A DNA stretch of 7,334 nt from JBBQXK01 sp038251625 (GCA_038251625.1 JBBSBE010000167.1:1-7334); one strand, 5' to 3'; numbered from the stretch's first letter, positions 1 to 6,133 are shown. Notes: a model not told the origin generated them from the sequence alone. Numbers and translations: made by a program.

Positions 1-75
1 GCACGTTCAGATGCGTTGAAAGACGACGAAATCCGTTCCGCAAACTCGAAACCATACGCTATTTCAAAGGCTTGA
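1..75 (+). CDS. 3' end of an unidentified reading frame (partial, enters from left)
   Basis: Frame 1 is open from the left edge and stops at TGA 73-75, giving 24 residues that end in EIRSANSKPYAISKA. The piece is too short to assign. The pattern L..DEIRSA...KPY.IS weakly resembles the N-terminal arm-binding segment of P4-type tyrosine integrases (pattern I-R-x-A-K...KPY-x-L-S). If so, it would be a truncated integrase remnant, because the frame closes right after that segment. It could equally be the ordinary C-terminus of an unrelated protein, or not coding at all. It lies about 48 bp upstream of a tRNA-fMet 3' fragment, so it probably belongs to an integrated element (inference). Confidence 0.25.
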   Translation, partial: ARSDALKDDEIRSANSKPYAISKA

Positions 76-123
76 TGTCTAAGGCGTTGAAAAGAATGGT
101 ATTTGGAAGGTTCACAGATTGCG

Positions 124-169
124 GCTCATAACCTGAAGGTCACAGGTTCAAATCCTGTCCCCGCAACCA
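124..169 (+). tRNA. 3' fragment of tRNA-fMet (CAU), probable attachment-site remnant
   Basis: The segment reads as the 3' part of an initiator tRNA. It has anticodon loop CTCATAA (CAT at 127-129), 3' anticodon stem CCTGA, variable loop AGGTC, a T-arm with stem ACAGG/CCTGT around TTCAAAT, acceptor strand CCCCGCA, discriminator A, and encoded CCA at 167-169. The matching 5' half is absent. The bases before the loop (TGCGG) do not pair with CCTGA beyond the two G-C pairs next to it, and no D-arm or GCGGGG acceptor 5' strand occurs upstream. It is therefore not a working tRNA gene. Tyrosine-recombinase elements commonly integrate into tRNA 3' ends and leave such a copy at the far border. The native terminator just downstream suggests the element lies to the left and chromosome to the right (inference). 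In Alphaproteobacteria tRNA-fMet commonly closes rRNA operons. Confidence 0.82.
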
Positions 170-196
170 AATTCTGCTTATTTATCAAGCGCTTAC

Positions 197-220
197 GCCC
201 CGCCTCCCCGCGGGGCTTTT
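197..220 (+). terminator. Rho-independent terminator after the tRNA-fMet fragment
   Basis: A perfect 7-bp stem, GCCCCGC (197-203) with GCGGGGC (210-216), closes a 6-nt loop and is followed by TTTT (217-220). It sits 28 nt after the CCA of the tRNA fragment, where the terminator of the original tRNA (or rRNA-tRNA) operon would be. From here to the end of the convergent regulator gene at 318 I see no further gene. Confidence 0.8.
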
Positions 221-317
221 GCATGTGCAGTTGGCAAGTCAACAATAGGTCAACGTTTGACGCGTCTTTCAATCTCATACGCGCGTTCGACCCTTGGCCG
301 ACGTTGATCCTTCTTCA

Positions 318-1193
318 TCACCGTGTGGCTCGGCGAAATTCTTGCGGGGATCGACCGATCATTCGACGAAATGCAGTCGAGAGCCTTGGGGGGGAAGAAA
401 ACCCTGCGCGGTTCGCTATTTCTGACACCGGGATATCCGTTGCCGCAAGCAACGTCGCAGCCAGTCCAATCCTGTGCCGCAGGACATACTGATGTGGCGG
501 CAGCCCATAGGTTCGCGAAAACGACCGCGCGAAATGGAAGCGACTGTGTTCGCAGATTGCTGCCAGGTCTGACAGGGTAATCGACCGATCAAGGTGCGAT
601 TGGACGAAATCCTTGACGCGGGTCTGCTGAGCAGGACTTAGTTTGCCCCTCGCGGGTTCGACGACCGCACCAAGCAGCGGATAAAGCTGAAGCACTGCCA
701 GCAGGCCGAACGATTCGGCTGCAAGCGGGTCATGGTCCTCGGGAGCACGGACGAGTCTGGCGACCCGGCGTATCGTCTGGGTCAATTGGGCGTGCTCGAA
801 ATACAGCAGGGGTCGTGATGCAGCGCCAAGCAGAGGGCGTTCGAATTCTGTCTCCGCCAGATCGGCTGCAAAGTAGACAGCCGTGTACCCGTGATCATGC
901 CCTGCCAGCTCTGACCATCCGGACACACGCGTCTGATGCGGGACGAAGGTGAGCCGGTCGCGAAGGTCGGTGCAGTTCGCCGAAACCTCGGTTTCGATGG
1001 CGATCTCGCCGTCGGCCAGTACGATGTCGTGCAGCGCGAGGTAATTCGCGTCACCTCTCCAAGTGTACTCGAACGAGCGGGGCTTGCTGAGGCGGACGCA
1101 TTCAACGGAGAATCCGCTCCAATTGTGCCCGACATACTCATCCGGGCGTTGCGGAGCATCACGAAAGGAAAGGTGCAGACCGGTTGAATGCAT
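318..1193 (-). CDS. AraC-family transcriptional regulator
   Basis: From ATG at 1193 the product is 291 residues, a normal length for an AraC/XylS regulator with an N-terminal sensing domain. The C-terminal third holds the paired helix-turn-helix DNA-binding domain. The first HTH is at about 203-230 (ITLSDLAAICEHSRFHFARS) and the second at about 252-287 (PVSEIANRAGFSSPPRLSTA, then FRRMIGRSPQEFRR), with the family's usual A-x-x-x-G-F-S-S and F-x-x-x-x-G-x-x-P-x-x-F/Y-R-R spacing. The N-terminal half (to about 180) looks like a cupin-type sensor (LTFVPHQTRVSGWSE), but its ligand is unknown. The frame extends upstream to a GTG at 1286. I prefer the ATG because the extra 31 residues are basic, low in complexity and run across an AT-rich inverted repeat that looks regulatory. 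No strong Shine-Dalgarno precedes either start. The gene is divergent from the heme oxygenase/phytochrome operon and may regulate it or itself (inference). Confidence 0.88.
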   Translation of the reverse strand: MHSTGLHLSFRDAPQRPDEYVGHNWSGFSVECVRLSKPRSFEYTWRGDANYLALHDIVLADGEIAIETEVSANCTDLRDRLTFVPHQTRVSGWSELAGHDHGYTAVYFAADLAETEFERPLLGAASRPLLYFEHAQLTQTIRRVARLVRAPEDHDPLAAESFGLLAVLQLYPLLGAVVEPARGKLSPAQQTRVKDFVQSHLDRSITLSDLAAICEHSRFHFARSFSRTYGLPPHQYVLRHRIGLAATLLAATDIPVSEIANRAGFSSPPRLSTAFRRMIGRSPQEFRRATR

Positions 1194-1377
1194 CAAGTTG
1201 CCGTCGTTCGTTCCATCTGAAAATACCTGCCCGTATTTTCTCTTTCGCCGCACCTGAGTTAAAGGACATCGTATAGCGCAACGCACTAGGCAAGAAAACG
1301 AAAATATGGTTTACAGATGAGGCCAAAGAAAGCCCGGATTCGCAGCATCACCGACCTTCATCAAGTCAGGAGTGCCG
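1194..1377. promoter_or_regulatory. Divergent intergenic region between the AraC-type regulator and the bphO-bphP operon
   Basis: This 184-bp segment separates the two divergent starts and must hold both promoters. It is more AT-rich than its flanks between about 1218 and 1315. It contains the inverted repeat annotated separately at 1219-1240 and a further similar half-site, GAAAATAT, at 1300-1307. A weak candidate -10 for the regulator is TATACG on the minus strand (1270-1275). I could not find a convincing -35/-10 pair for the operon. Confidence 0.5.
1219..1240. promoter_or_regulatory. 8-bp perfect inverted repeat, candidate operator
   Basis: GAAAATAC (1219-1226) and GTATTTTC (1233-1240) are exact reverse complements around a 6-nt centre, so the dyad spans 22 bp. 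It is centred about 37 bp upstream of the regulator's preferred ATG and about 148 bp upstream of the heme oxygenase ATG. A half-site GAAAATAT recurs at 1300-1307. Dyads of this size in a divergent promoter are typical protein-binding sites. Which protein binds here is not shown by sequence. Confidence 0.45.
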
Positions 1378-2013
1378 ATGCAAGCTTTCGGTTTCAGCAC
1401 AAACAGCTTTTCAGAGCACAACCCGGACGCGATTGTCGAGGCGCAATTTTGCGTGCACAGCGAGCGACCGGGCCCCTCACGATTGGCGCTGCGTGCCGCA
1501 ACCGACGCTATCCATCAGCGGATGCACCACCATCCCGGACTTGCGCGCCTTGCTGCGGGCACAATCGGGCGGGACGAATATTGTCGTTTGCTGGCGCGAT
1601 CCTATGGCTTTTACGCCGTGGCCGAACCCGTTGCCGGTCTGCCGGGCAGGCTGACGGACTGCCTTGTCCGGGACCTGGCCGACCTCGGTCGAAACGCCGC
1701 CGCAATATCCGCCCTGCCCCGCTGCATGACCGTGAAGATCGCTGACGGGCACCCGGAAATGATCGGCGCACGGTATGTCCTTCTCGGCGCCTCGCTGGGC
1801 GGCAAGGTTATGGCGAAGGCTATTGCCAGGCAGAACGTTGGCAACGTGGCGCTGCCGACAAGGTTTCTCACCGGTTCCAGCGACAACGACTGGAAAGGGT
1901 TCGTGGCGGACCTCGAGGCGGCTTTGCCTGACGTCGCCTCCCGGTCGCGGGCGGCAGTGGCCGCGAACGCAACTTTTGCGGCCTATGAAGAATGGATGGT
2001 GAGTAATGAGTGA
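1378..2013 (+). CDS. bphO: Heme oxygenase of the bacteriophytochrome-linked type (BphO-like)
   Basis: Heme oxygenases open heme to biliverdin IX-alpha, CO and iron in the cytoplasm, and biliverdin is the chromophore of bacteriophytochromes. With ATG 1378 the product is 211 residues, close to the usual size of bacterial heme oxygenases. The core begins near residue 36 with LALRAATDAIHQRM, where His46 is the expected proximal heme ligand. The distal-helix region is GARYVLLGASLGGKV (130-144), the glycine-rich stretch over the heme. RFLTG (162-166) and W172 also fit the family. ATG 1378 has AGGAG (1368-1372) five bases upstream. The nearby GTG at 1372 lies inside that site and is rejected. A GTG at 1453 would remove a poorly conserved 25-residue N-terminus and cannot be excluded. 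The stop overlaps the phytochrome start by 8 nt, so the two are co-transcribed and probably translationally coupled. The 8-nt overlap and biochemical logic support the name, but the identity to a specific characterised BphO is untested. Confidence 0.9.
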   Translation: MQAFGFSTNSFSEHNPDAIVEAQFCVHSERPGPSRLALRAATDAIHQRMHHHPGLARLAAGTIGRDEYCRLLARSYGFYAVAEPVAGLPGRLTDCLVRDLADLGRNAAAISALPRCMTVKIADGHPEMIGARYVLLGASLGGKVMAKAIARQNVGNVALPTRFLTGSSDNDWKGFVADLEAALPDVASRSRAAVAANATFAAYEEWMVSNE

Positions 2014-4612
2014 ACCTTCTGACGTGGTCATCGACCTGACCAACTGCGACCGTGAGCAGATCCACATTCCCGACGCGATCCTGCCGCACGGCGCGATGCT
2101 GGTGATTGATCCGGCAACGTTGACGATAGAACAGGTCGCGGGCGACACCCTGTCGCTGCTTGGCATGGATGCGGCAGCACTGGCAGGTCAGGACGTTGCG
2201 GCAGTGTTCAACCCACAGCAGGTGAAGCGGCTTCGCGATCTGGTGCAGGGTTCCAGCCTGTCACGCTCGCGGCACCTGCTTGATCCATTGCTGCGCGTCC
2301 TGCCGGACCGGGCGATTGATGCGAGCGTTCACCTCAGTGGTGGTGCCCTTGTGATCGAGGTGGAAGATGCCGATCTGGCCGACCGCCACGCCGTCGATCC
2401 GCTTGCCTGCGTGCAGGAAATGTTTGACGGGTTGAGTGATGCGTCGGACCTGCAGGCGTTCTGCCAACTTGCCGCCGAGAGGGTGCGGTCGGTTGCGGGC
2501 TACGACAGGGTGATGGTCTATCGCTTCATGCCCGACGATAGCGGCTGGGTTTATGCCGAAGCCCGGCGCGCCGACATTGCCCCGTTCCTTGATCTTCATT
2601 ATCCAGCATCGGACATTCCAAAACAGGCGCGGGCGCTGTATTTGACCAGCTGGCTGCGCCTGATCACCCAGGTTGACTATTCACCCGCGCCGTTGATGCC
2701 GCCGATCAATCCGCGCACTGGCATGCCGCTTGACATGAGCCATGCGACACTGCGCGACGTGTCGCCCATCCACCGCGAATATCTGCGCAACATGGGCGTC
2801 GACGCGTCGATGTCGATCTCGATCATTTATGAAGGCAGGCTTTGGGGGTTGATCGCGTGCCACCATTACGCGCCGCGGCGTCTTCCGCGCCATTTGCGCG
2901 CTGTGTGCGAACTGTTCGGGTCGATGTTTTCGCTTCAGCTTGAGGTTCGCTTGCGCGCCGAACAGCTTGAGGCGCGGCTGCTGTCGCGCACGGCATTGTC
3001 AACGATCATGCGGGCGCTTGCGGAAGAAGACGACTATGCAGCCGGGCTGGTCGCACAGCAGCAGTTGCTGCTCGATTACATCGCCGCAGGTGGTCTGGCG
3101 CTGCGTGTCGGGCAGATGCACGGCGGCGTTGCCATCCGCGTCAACAGCGGCATCACAGCCTTGGGCGATACCCCGGACGATGACCAGATCGGTGCCCTGA
3201 CTGACTGGCTGACCAGAAAAATGGGCGATTTCGAAGGGGTTTATTCCACCGACCGGCTGAGCGAGGAATTCCCGCCCGCCAAGGCCTATGCCGGTGTCGC
3301 ATCCGGGTTACTTGCCGTTTCCGTATCGCGAGAGCCACGCGATTTCGTGTTGTGGTTCAGGCCGGAAGTGGTCCAGTCGGTGAGGTGGGGCGGCGACCCG
3401 CGCAAGCCGGTCGAAGTCGGCCCGAACGGCACCCGGCTGACACCGCGAAAGTCGTTCGAGGCCTGGTCCGAAACGGTGCGTGAAAGGTCGTCACCCTGGA
3501 CGCCGTCCGAAAATGACGCCGCGTTCGATCTGCGGGTATCACTGTTGGAAATCGTGCTGCGGCGGATCGATGCGGCCGCGCGCGAACGTCTTCGGGCATA
3601 CCAGCAGGAACAACTGCTGATGGCCGAGCTTGACCACCGGGTGAAGAACACGCTGGCCAATATTCAGGCCATCGTCTCGCAAACCAGCCGAAGCGCTGTG
3701 TCGCTTGCGGCCTTTACCGAAGGCCTGAACCGCCGCATCCGGTCCATGTCGCGCGCCCATAGCCTGCTGACGCAAAGCAGGTGGGAAGGCGTCTCGCTTG
3801 ACGCGTTGATCCGCGAAGAGCTTGAAGCCTACAAGGCCGAGCATGGAAATATCGATGTGGTGGGCCCTGAACTGACCCTCGATCCGAAGACCGGGCTTGC
3901 GCTGTCGCTGGCCATTCATGAACTTGCAACCAACGCCGCAAAATATGGTGCACTGTCATCAAGTGAAGGGCGGGTCGACGTAAGCTGGAAACTTGGCGGC
4001 GACGCGGGATTGGAATTGCAGTGGAGCGAAAGCGGCGGGCCTCTTGTCCGCGCACCAGATCGGCGTGGTTTTGGATCAACACTAATTGAGCGCGCGCTTG
4101 CCATCGAAACCGGCGGACGGTCGGTGCTTACCTTCGATCCGACCGGAGTCAGGTGCGTCATCACAATCCCGCCTTCAGCCCTCGAACGCGGCGGCGCGGG
4201 GCAGGGGCAGCATCCCGCCACTCCAGATGCAAAGGCTAAAGTCATGGCAAAGCGCTCCGCCCGAAACAAGCGCATACTGGTCGTTGAAGATTCTGCGATG
4301 GTCGTGATTGATATCGAAGGCGCCATTGCCGATCTGGGTTGGGAAGTCGTCGGCCCTGCGTACCGATTGGCAGACGCGATCCGCCTCGCGGGGACCGCGG
4401 ACTGTGATGCCGCCCTACTGGATGTGAACCTCAACGGCGAGATGTCGTGGGATGCGGCCGACCTTCTGCAAGAACGCAAAATCCCATTTATCTTCACGAC
4501 CGGCTATGATGGAGCCACCATACTGCCCCCCCGTTTCGCGACTAAGCCCGTCGTCAGCAAGCCTTTTGGAGACAAGGACATCAGCCGCGCATTGCGCGCT
4601 TTGCTGGGCTGA
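2006..4612 (+). CDS. bphP: Bacteriophytochrome hybrid sensor kinase (PAS-GAF-PHY-HWE kinase-receiver)
   Basis: This 868-residue protein is a red/far-red light sensor histidine kinase. PAS_2 covers about 8-115, with Cys14 in TNCDREQIHIPDAILPHG, the expected thioether site for biliverdin. GAF covers about 145-315, with PASDIP (200-205, Asp203), SPIHREYLRNMG (253-264, His256) and His286. No plant-type GAF chromophore cysteine is present. PHY covers about 325-510, with WGGDP (461-465) and the tongue motif PRKSF (480-484). The kinase is of the HWE class: H-box LDHRVKNTLANIQA with phosphoacceptor His544, N-box AIHELATNAAKYGAL (His638, Asn643), and WSESGG (Trp673, Glu675). After a flexible linker (about 728-753), a receiver domain runs 755-868, with acidic pair Glu761/Asp762, phosphoacceptor Asp806, Thr831/832 and Lys852. 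All key residues are present, so it should be active. No transmembrane segment is seen, so it is cytosolic. The start overlaps the upstream heme oxygenase stop. The output of the fused receiver is unknown. Confidence 0.96.
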   Translation: MSEPSDVVIDLTNCDREQIHIPDAILPHGAMLVIDPATLTIEQVAGDTLSLLGMDAAALAGQDVAAVFNPQQVKRLRDLVQGSSLSRSRHLLDPLLRVLPDRAIDASVHLSGGALVIEVEDADLADRHAVDPLACVQEMFDGLSDASDLQAFCQLAAERVRSVAGYDRVMVYRFMPDDSGWVYAEARRADIAPFLDLHYPASDIPKQARALYLTSWLRLITQVDYSPAPLMPPINPRTGMPLDMSHATLRDVSPIHREYLRNMGVDASMSISIIYEGRLWGLIACHHYAPRRLPRHLRAVCELFGSMFSLQLEVRLRAEQLEARLLSRTALSTIMRALAEEDDYAAGLVAQQQLLLDYIAAGGLALRVGQMHGGVAIRVNSGITALGDTPDDDQIGALTDWLTRKMGDFEGVYSTDRLSEEFPPAKAYAGVASGLLAVSVSREPRDFVLWFRPEVVQSVRWGGDPRKPVEVGPNGTRLTPRKSFEAWSETVRERSSPWTPSENDAAFDLRVSLLEIVLRRIDAAARERLRAYQQEQLLMAELDHRVKNTLANIQAIVSQTSRSAVSLAAFTEGLNRRIRSMSRAHSLLTQSRWEGVSLDALIREELEAYKAEHGNIDVVGPELTLDPKTGLALSLAIHELATNAAKYGALSSSEGRVDVSWKLGGDAGLELQWSESGGPLVRAPDRRGFGSTLIERALAIETGGRSVLTFDPTGVRCVITIPPSALERGGAGQGQHPATPDAKAKVMAKRSARNKRILVVEDSAMVVIDIEGAIADLGWEVVGPAYRLADAIRLAGTADCDAALLDVNLNGEMSWDAADLLQERKIPFIFTTGYDGATILPPRFATKPVVSKPFGDKDISRALRALLG

Positions 4613-4720
4613 TACATCAGTGCGGCTGTGGTATACAGATCATGACCAGAAATTGAAACTTGTCCGCCCCGTGCTTCGGCCCGTTTATTGATCTTTTCAA
4701 GCATTGCGCAGTCAGAGAAC

Positions 4721-4888
4721 CTACCGACTTCGTTTGTCAACGATGGACCAGATCACCGACCCGATGGTCAGCAGCGCGCCGATGACAGGTTCGATATCGG
4801 AGGCTTGGACATAACCCTTGGCGACCAGAGCGGTGCCAGTAACGGTCAGAATCTGGCGGATGAGGGCGAGGATTGCAGGTTTCAGCAT
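4721..4888 (-). CDS. Small two-TM phage holin-like protein
   Basis: From ATG 4888 this is a 55-residue protein with two hydrophobic stretches, about 4-24 (ILALIRQILTVTGTALVAKG) and about 31-50 (EPVIGALLTIGSVIWSIV), joined by a short polar turn and ending in the basic tail DKRSR. Length, hydropathy and the GALLTIGSVIWSIVxKR ending resemble the small Pam3-gp28-type putative phage holins, which would let endolysin cross the inner membrane (family assignment from memory, function inferred). ATG 4888 has AGGAG (4895-4899) six bases upstream. The in-frame ATG at 4912 lacks a comparable site and would overlap the endolysin. It starts 13 nt after the endolysin stop, so the two form one transcription unit. 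I see no clear terminator downstream before the convergent phytochrome gene. Confidence 0.72.
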   Translation of the reverse strand: MLKPAILALIRQILTVTGTALVAKGYVQASDIEPVIGALLTIGSVIWSIVDKRSR

Positions 4889-4901
4889 GGTTTTCTCCTG
4901 T

Positions 4902-5555
4902 TCAGATTTCATTGGTGGTGGTGAGGAATTCGCCCGGCTTCATGGTCGGCAGCCGTTGCACGCGTGGCGGGTAGGTTGCGGGCCAGCGGGCTCCGAGAAG
5001 CCGGGACTTGGCGATCCGGGCGATGGTGACGGCGTCGGACTGGTTGCCTCCCAGCACGAAGAATTGCGTGTCGTCCTGGCCGATGGCGAAGCCGACATGG
5101 CCGCCTGAACCGCGCTCAAAGATCAGCACAGCACCCGTGACCGGATTGGTTTTTTGTCCGAACAGCAGCCAGTTGCGCGCCCAATAGGGGTTGGTGCCCA
5201 GCGCGCCGAGCAGGGGCTCGTCCGGGAGGCCCATGCGGATGCAGGTCTCAACAAAATCGCCGCACCACGGAGTTTTGGCCGGATCACCGAGGCTGCGCCC
5301 ATCGCGTTTCAGCCAATCCATAAGCCAAGTGCGGTCGCGGGCTTCGTTTCGGCCCAGCGCAGTCTTGGCTTCAGTGATCCAGGGCAACGGGCCCTGCGGC
5401 GCCAGTGAGGCCGGGCGGCCGTTTGCCGCGATGAGTTGCCGCAACGCACGGGCGGTTCGGACGCCCCAGCGGCCGTCGATCGTGCCAGGTCTATGGCCAA
5501 GTTTGTCCAATCCGCTCTGGATCAGGCGGATGGCGTCTTCAGGGTCTGGGTTCAT
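4902..5555 (-). CDS. Phage-type endolysin: peptidoglycan-binding domain plus TIGR02594-like Cys/His peptidase
   Basis: The product is 217 residues from ATG 5555. Residues about 5-45 (AIRLIQSGLDKLGHRPGTID, then GRWGVRTARALRQL) form a PG_binding_1-like fold with the G-x-x-D-G-x-x-G-x-x-T signature. Residues about 58-190 resemble the TIGR02594 family of cell-wall hydrolases related to NlpC/P60 and CHAP. The likely catalytic cysteine is Cys98 in TPWCGDFV, the histidine is His153 in GGHVGF, and a polar third residue is probably Asn171 in GGNQSD. No signal peptide is seen, consistent with holin-dependent release. ATG 5555 has AAGAG about 8 nt upstream and starts at the domain. The in-frame ATG 5576 lacks a ribosome-binding site and is rejected. 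The holin-like gene follows after 13 nt. The family is also used by domesticated phage-like particles, so a gene-transfer-agent or prophage role are both possible. Confidence 0.85.
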   Translation of the reverse strand: MNPDPEDAIRLIQSGLDKLGHRPGTIDGRWGVRTARALRQLIAANGRPASLAPQGPLPWITEAKTALGRNEARDRTWLMDWLKRDGRSLGDPAKTPWCGDFVETCIRMGLPDEPLLGALGTNPYWARNWLLFGQKTNPVTGAVLIFERGSGGHVGFAIGQDDTQFFVLGGNQSDAVTIARIAKSRLLGARWPATYPPRVQRLPTMKPGEFLTTTNEI

Positions 5556-5587
5556 GGGATCGCTCTTTCTGCGCATTGGCGGGCAAC

Positions 5588-5611
5588 AAAAAACCCGCCG
5601 TGTGGGCGGGT
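5588..5611 (-). terminator. Rho-independent terminator (minus strand) ahead of the endolysin gene
   Basis: On the minus strand ACCCGCC and GGCGGGT form a perfect 7-bp stem (plus 5605-5611 and 5593-5599) around a 5-nt loop. A run of six T follows on the minus strand (plus 5588-5593, sharing one base with the stem). It lies 46 nt after the stop of the membrane coiled-coil gene and only 32 nt before the endolysin start. It should end transcription from the first gene and limit read-through into the endolysin-holin pair. Confidence 0.85.
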
Positions 5612-5657
5612 CGGGGTGGTTGGGGTGATGTGAAAGGACGGTTGGTAGAGCGGTGGG

Positions 5658-5993
5658 CTAAGGGCGCTGCGCCAGTTCGCGCAGGAGCGTGTTGGTCTCG
5701 CGGGCCTGTTGTTTCAGTTCATTGATCGACAGCGACAGCGCATCAAAGCGCTCATCCTGCCGGGTCGCGCTGTTTTCCAGAACCCTAACGCGGCCCTCCA
5801 ACTGCGCCGAACTGGCTCGCTCGGCGACGATCATCTCGCGCGTTTCGGTCAGGGCCACGGTCAGTCGGTCGGCGGCACTCTGCAGCGAGGCTAATGTCCC
5901 ACCGCCCCACCAGATCAGGCCTGCGACAGAGACCAGCATTGTCCAGGCCAGCGCTTTATTAATGGTGATGCCGCGTTCGGTGTTTTCGATCAT
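5658..5993 (-). CDS. Small membrane-anchored coiled-coil protein, phage-like (spanin-like candidate)
   Basis: From ATG 5993 this is a 111-residue protein. A short N-terminus (MIENTERGITINKA) is followed by one hydrophobic segment at about 14-37 (LAWTMLVSVAGLIWWGGGTL). The remainder is a charged, heptad-like helix (about 38-108, LxxxxxxL/I patterns, many E/R/Q) that should form a coiled coil. I do not recognise a named family. One-TM coiled-coil proteins beside endolysin and holin genes include phage i-spanins of the Rz type, which would project the coil into the periplasm, but similar proteins of other function are frequent in phages. No Rz1-like lipobox gene is seen embedded in it or beside it. 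The frame extends upstream to 6173, but the extension is basic and unstructured, so ATG 5993 is preferred. Only a weak ribosome site (CAGGG, about 10 nt away) precedes it. Confidence 0.6.
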   Translation of the reverse strand: MIENTERGITINKALAWTMLVSVAGLIWWGGGTLASLQSAADRLTVALTETREMIVAERASSAQLEGRVRVLENSATRQDERFDALSLSINELKQQARETNTLLRELAQRP

Positions 5994-6046
5994 GGCGCAC
6001 AGAACCCTGTCTGATGGACCCTGAACCCAAGGTCGTGAAGCACGCC

Positions 6047-6075
6047 TGACCCACTGCCGGGTAGTGGTCAGTGGG
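6047..6075. repeat. Overlapping inverted repeats upstream of the coiled-coil gene
   Basis: CCCACTG (6050-6056) and CAGTGGG (6069-6075) are exact reverse complements. Within the same stretch TGACC (6047-6051) pairs with GGTCA (6066-6070), and CCACT (6051-6055) with AGTGG (6063-6067). These pairings are mutually exclusive, so as RNA the leader of the coiled-coil gene could fold in alternative ways, and as DNA it could be an operator. It lies 54-82 nt upstream of ATG 5993. The remaining 5994-6203 stretch has no gene that I can support. Confidence 0.35.
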
Positions 6076-6133
6076 CGTTGCTTCCAGTGATCCGCAATGT
6101 GGCTATGCCGGATTTTCCGGACGTTCTCTAATT

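Noticed and set aside
98..169. A complete functional tRNA gene
   Set aside because: There is no 5' acceptor strand, no D-arm and a mismatched anticodon stem. Only the 3' half fits.
103..492. Plus-strand 129-codon reading frame across the tRNA fragment
   Set aside because: Its N-terminal part is a translation of the tRNA-fMet 3' end and terminator, and the rest is antisense to the AraC-type regulator. No domain is present.
350..591. 12-bp direct repeat ATCGACCGATCA at 350-361 and 580-591
   Set aside because: Both copies lie in conserved coding sequence of the AraC-type regulator in different frames (encoding IGRS and DRSI), so chance plus arginine-codon use explains them.
3916..4497. 193-codon minus-strand frame inside the phytochrome gene
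   Set aside because: It is a shadow of GC-rich coding sequence with strong third-position bias. The opposing frame has complete kinase and receiver motifs.
4247..4612. Separate receiver-domain gene starting at an internal ATG (residue Met747)
   Set aside because: The kinase frame continues without a stop into the receiver, and no clear ribosome site precedes that ATG. A single fused protein is simpler.
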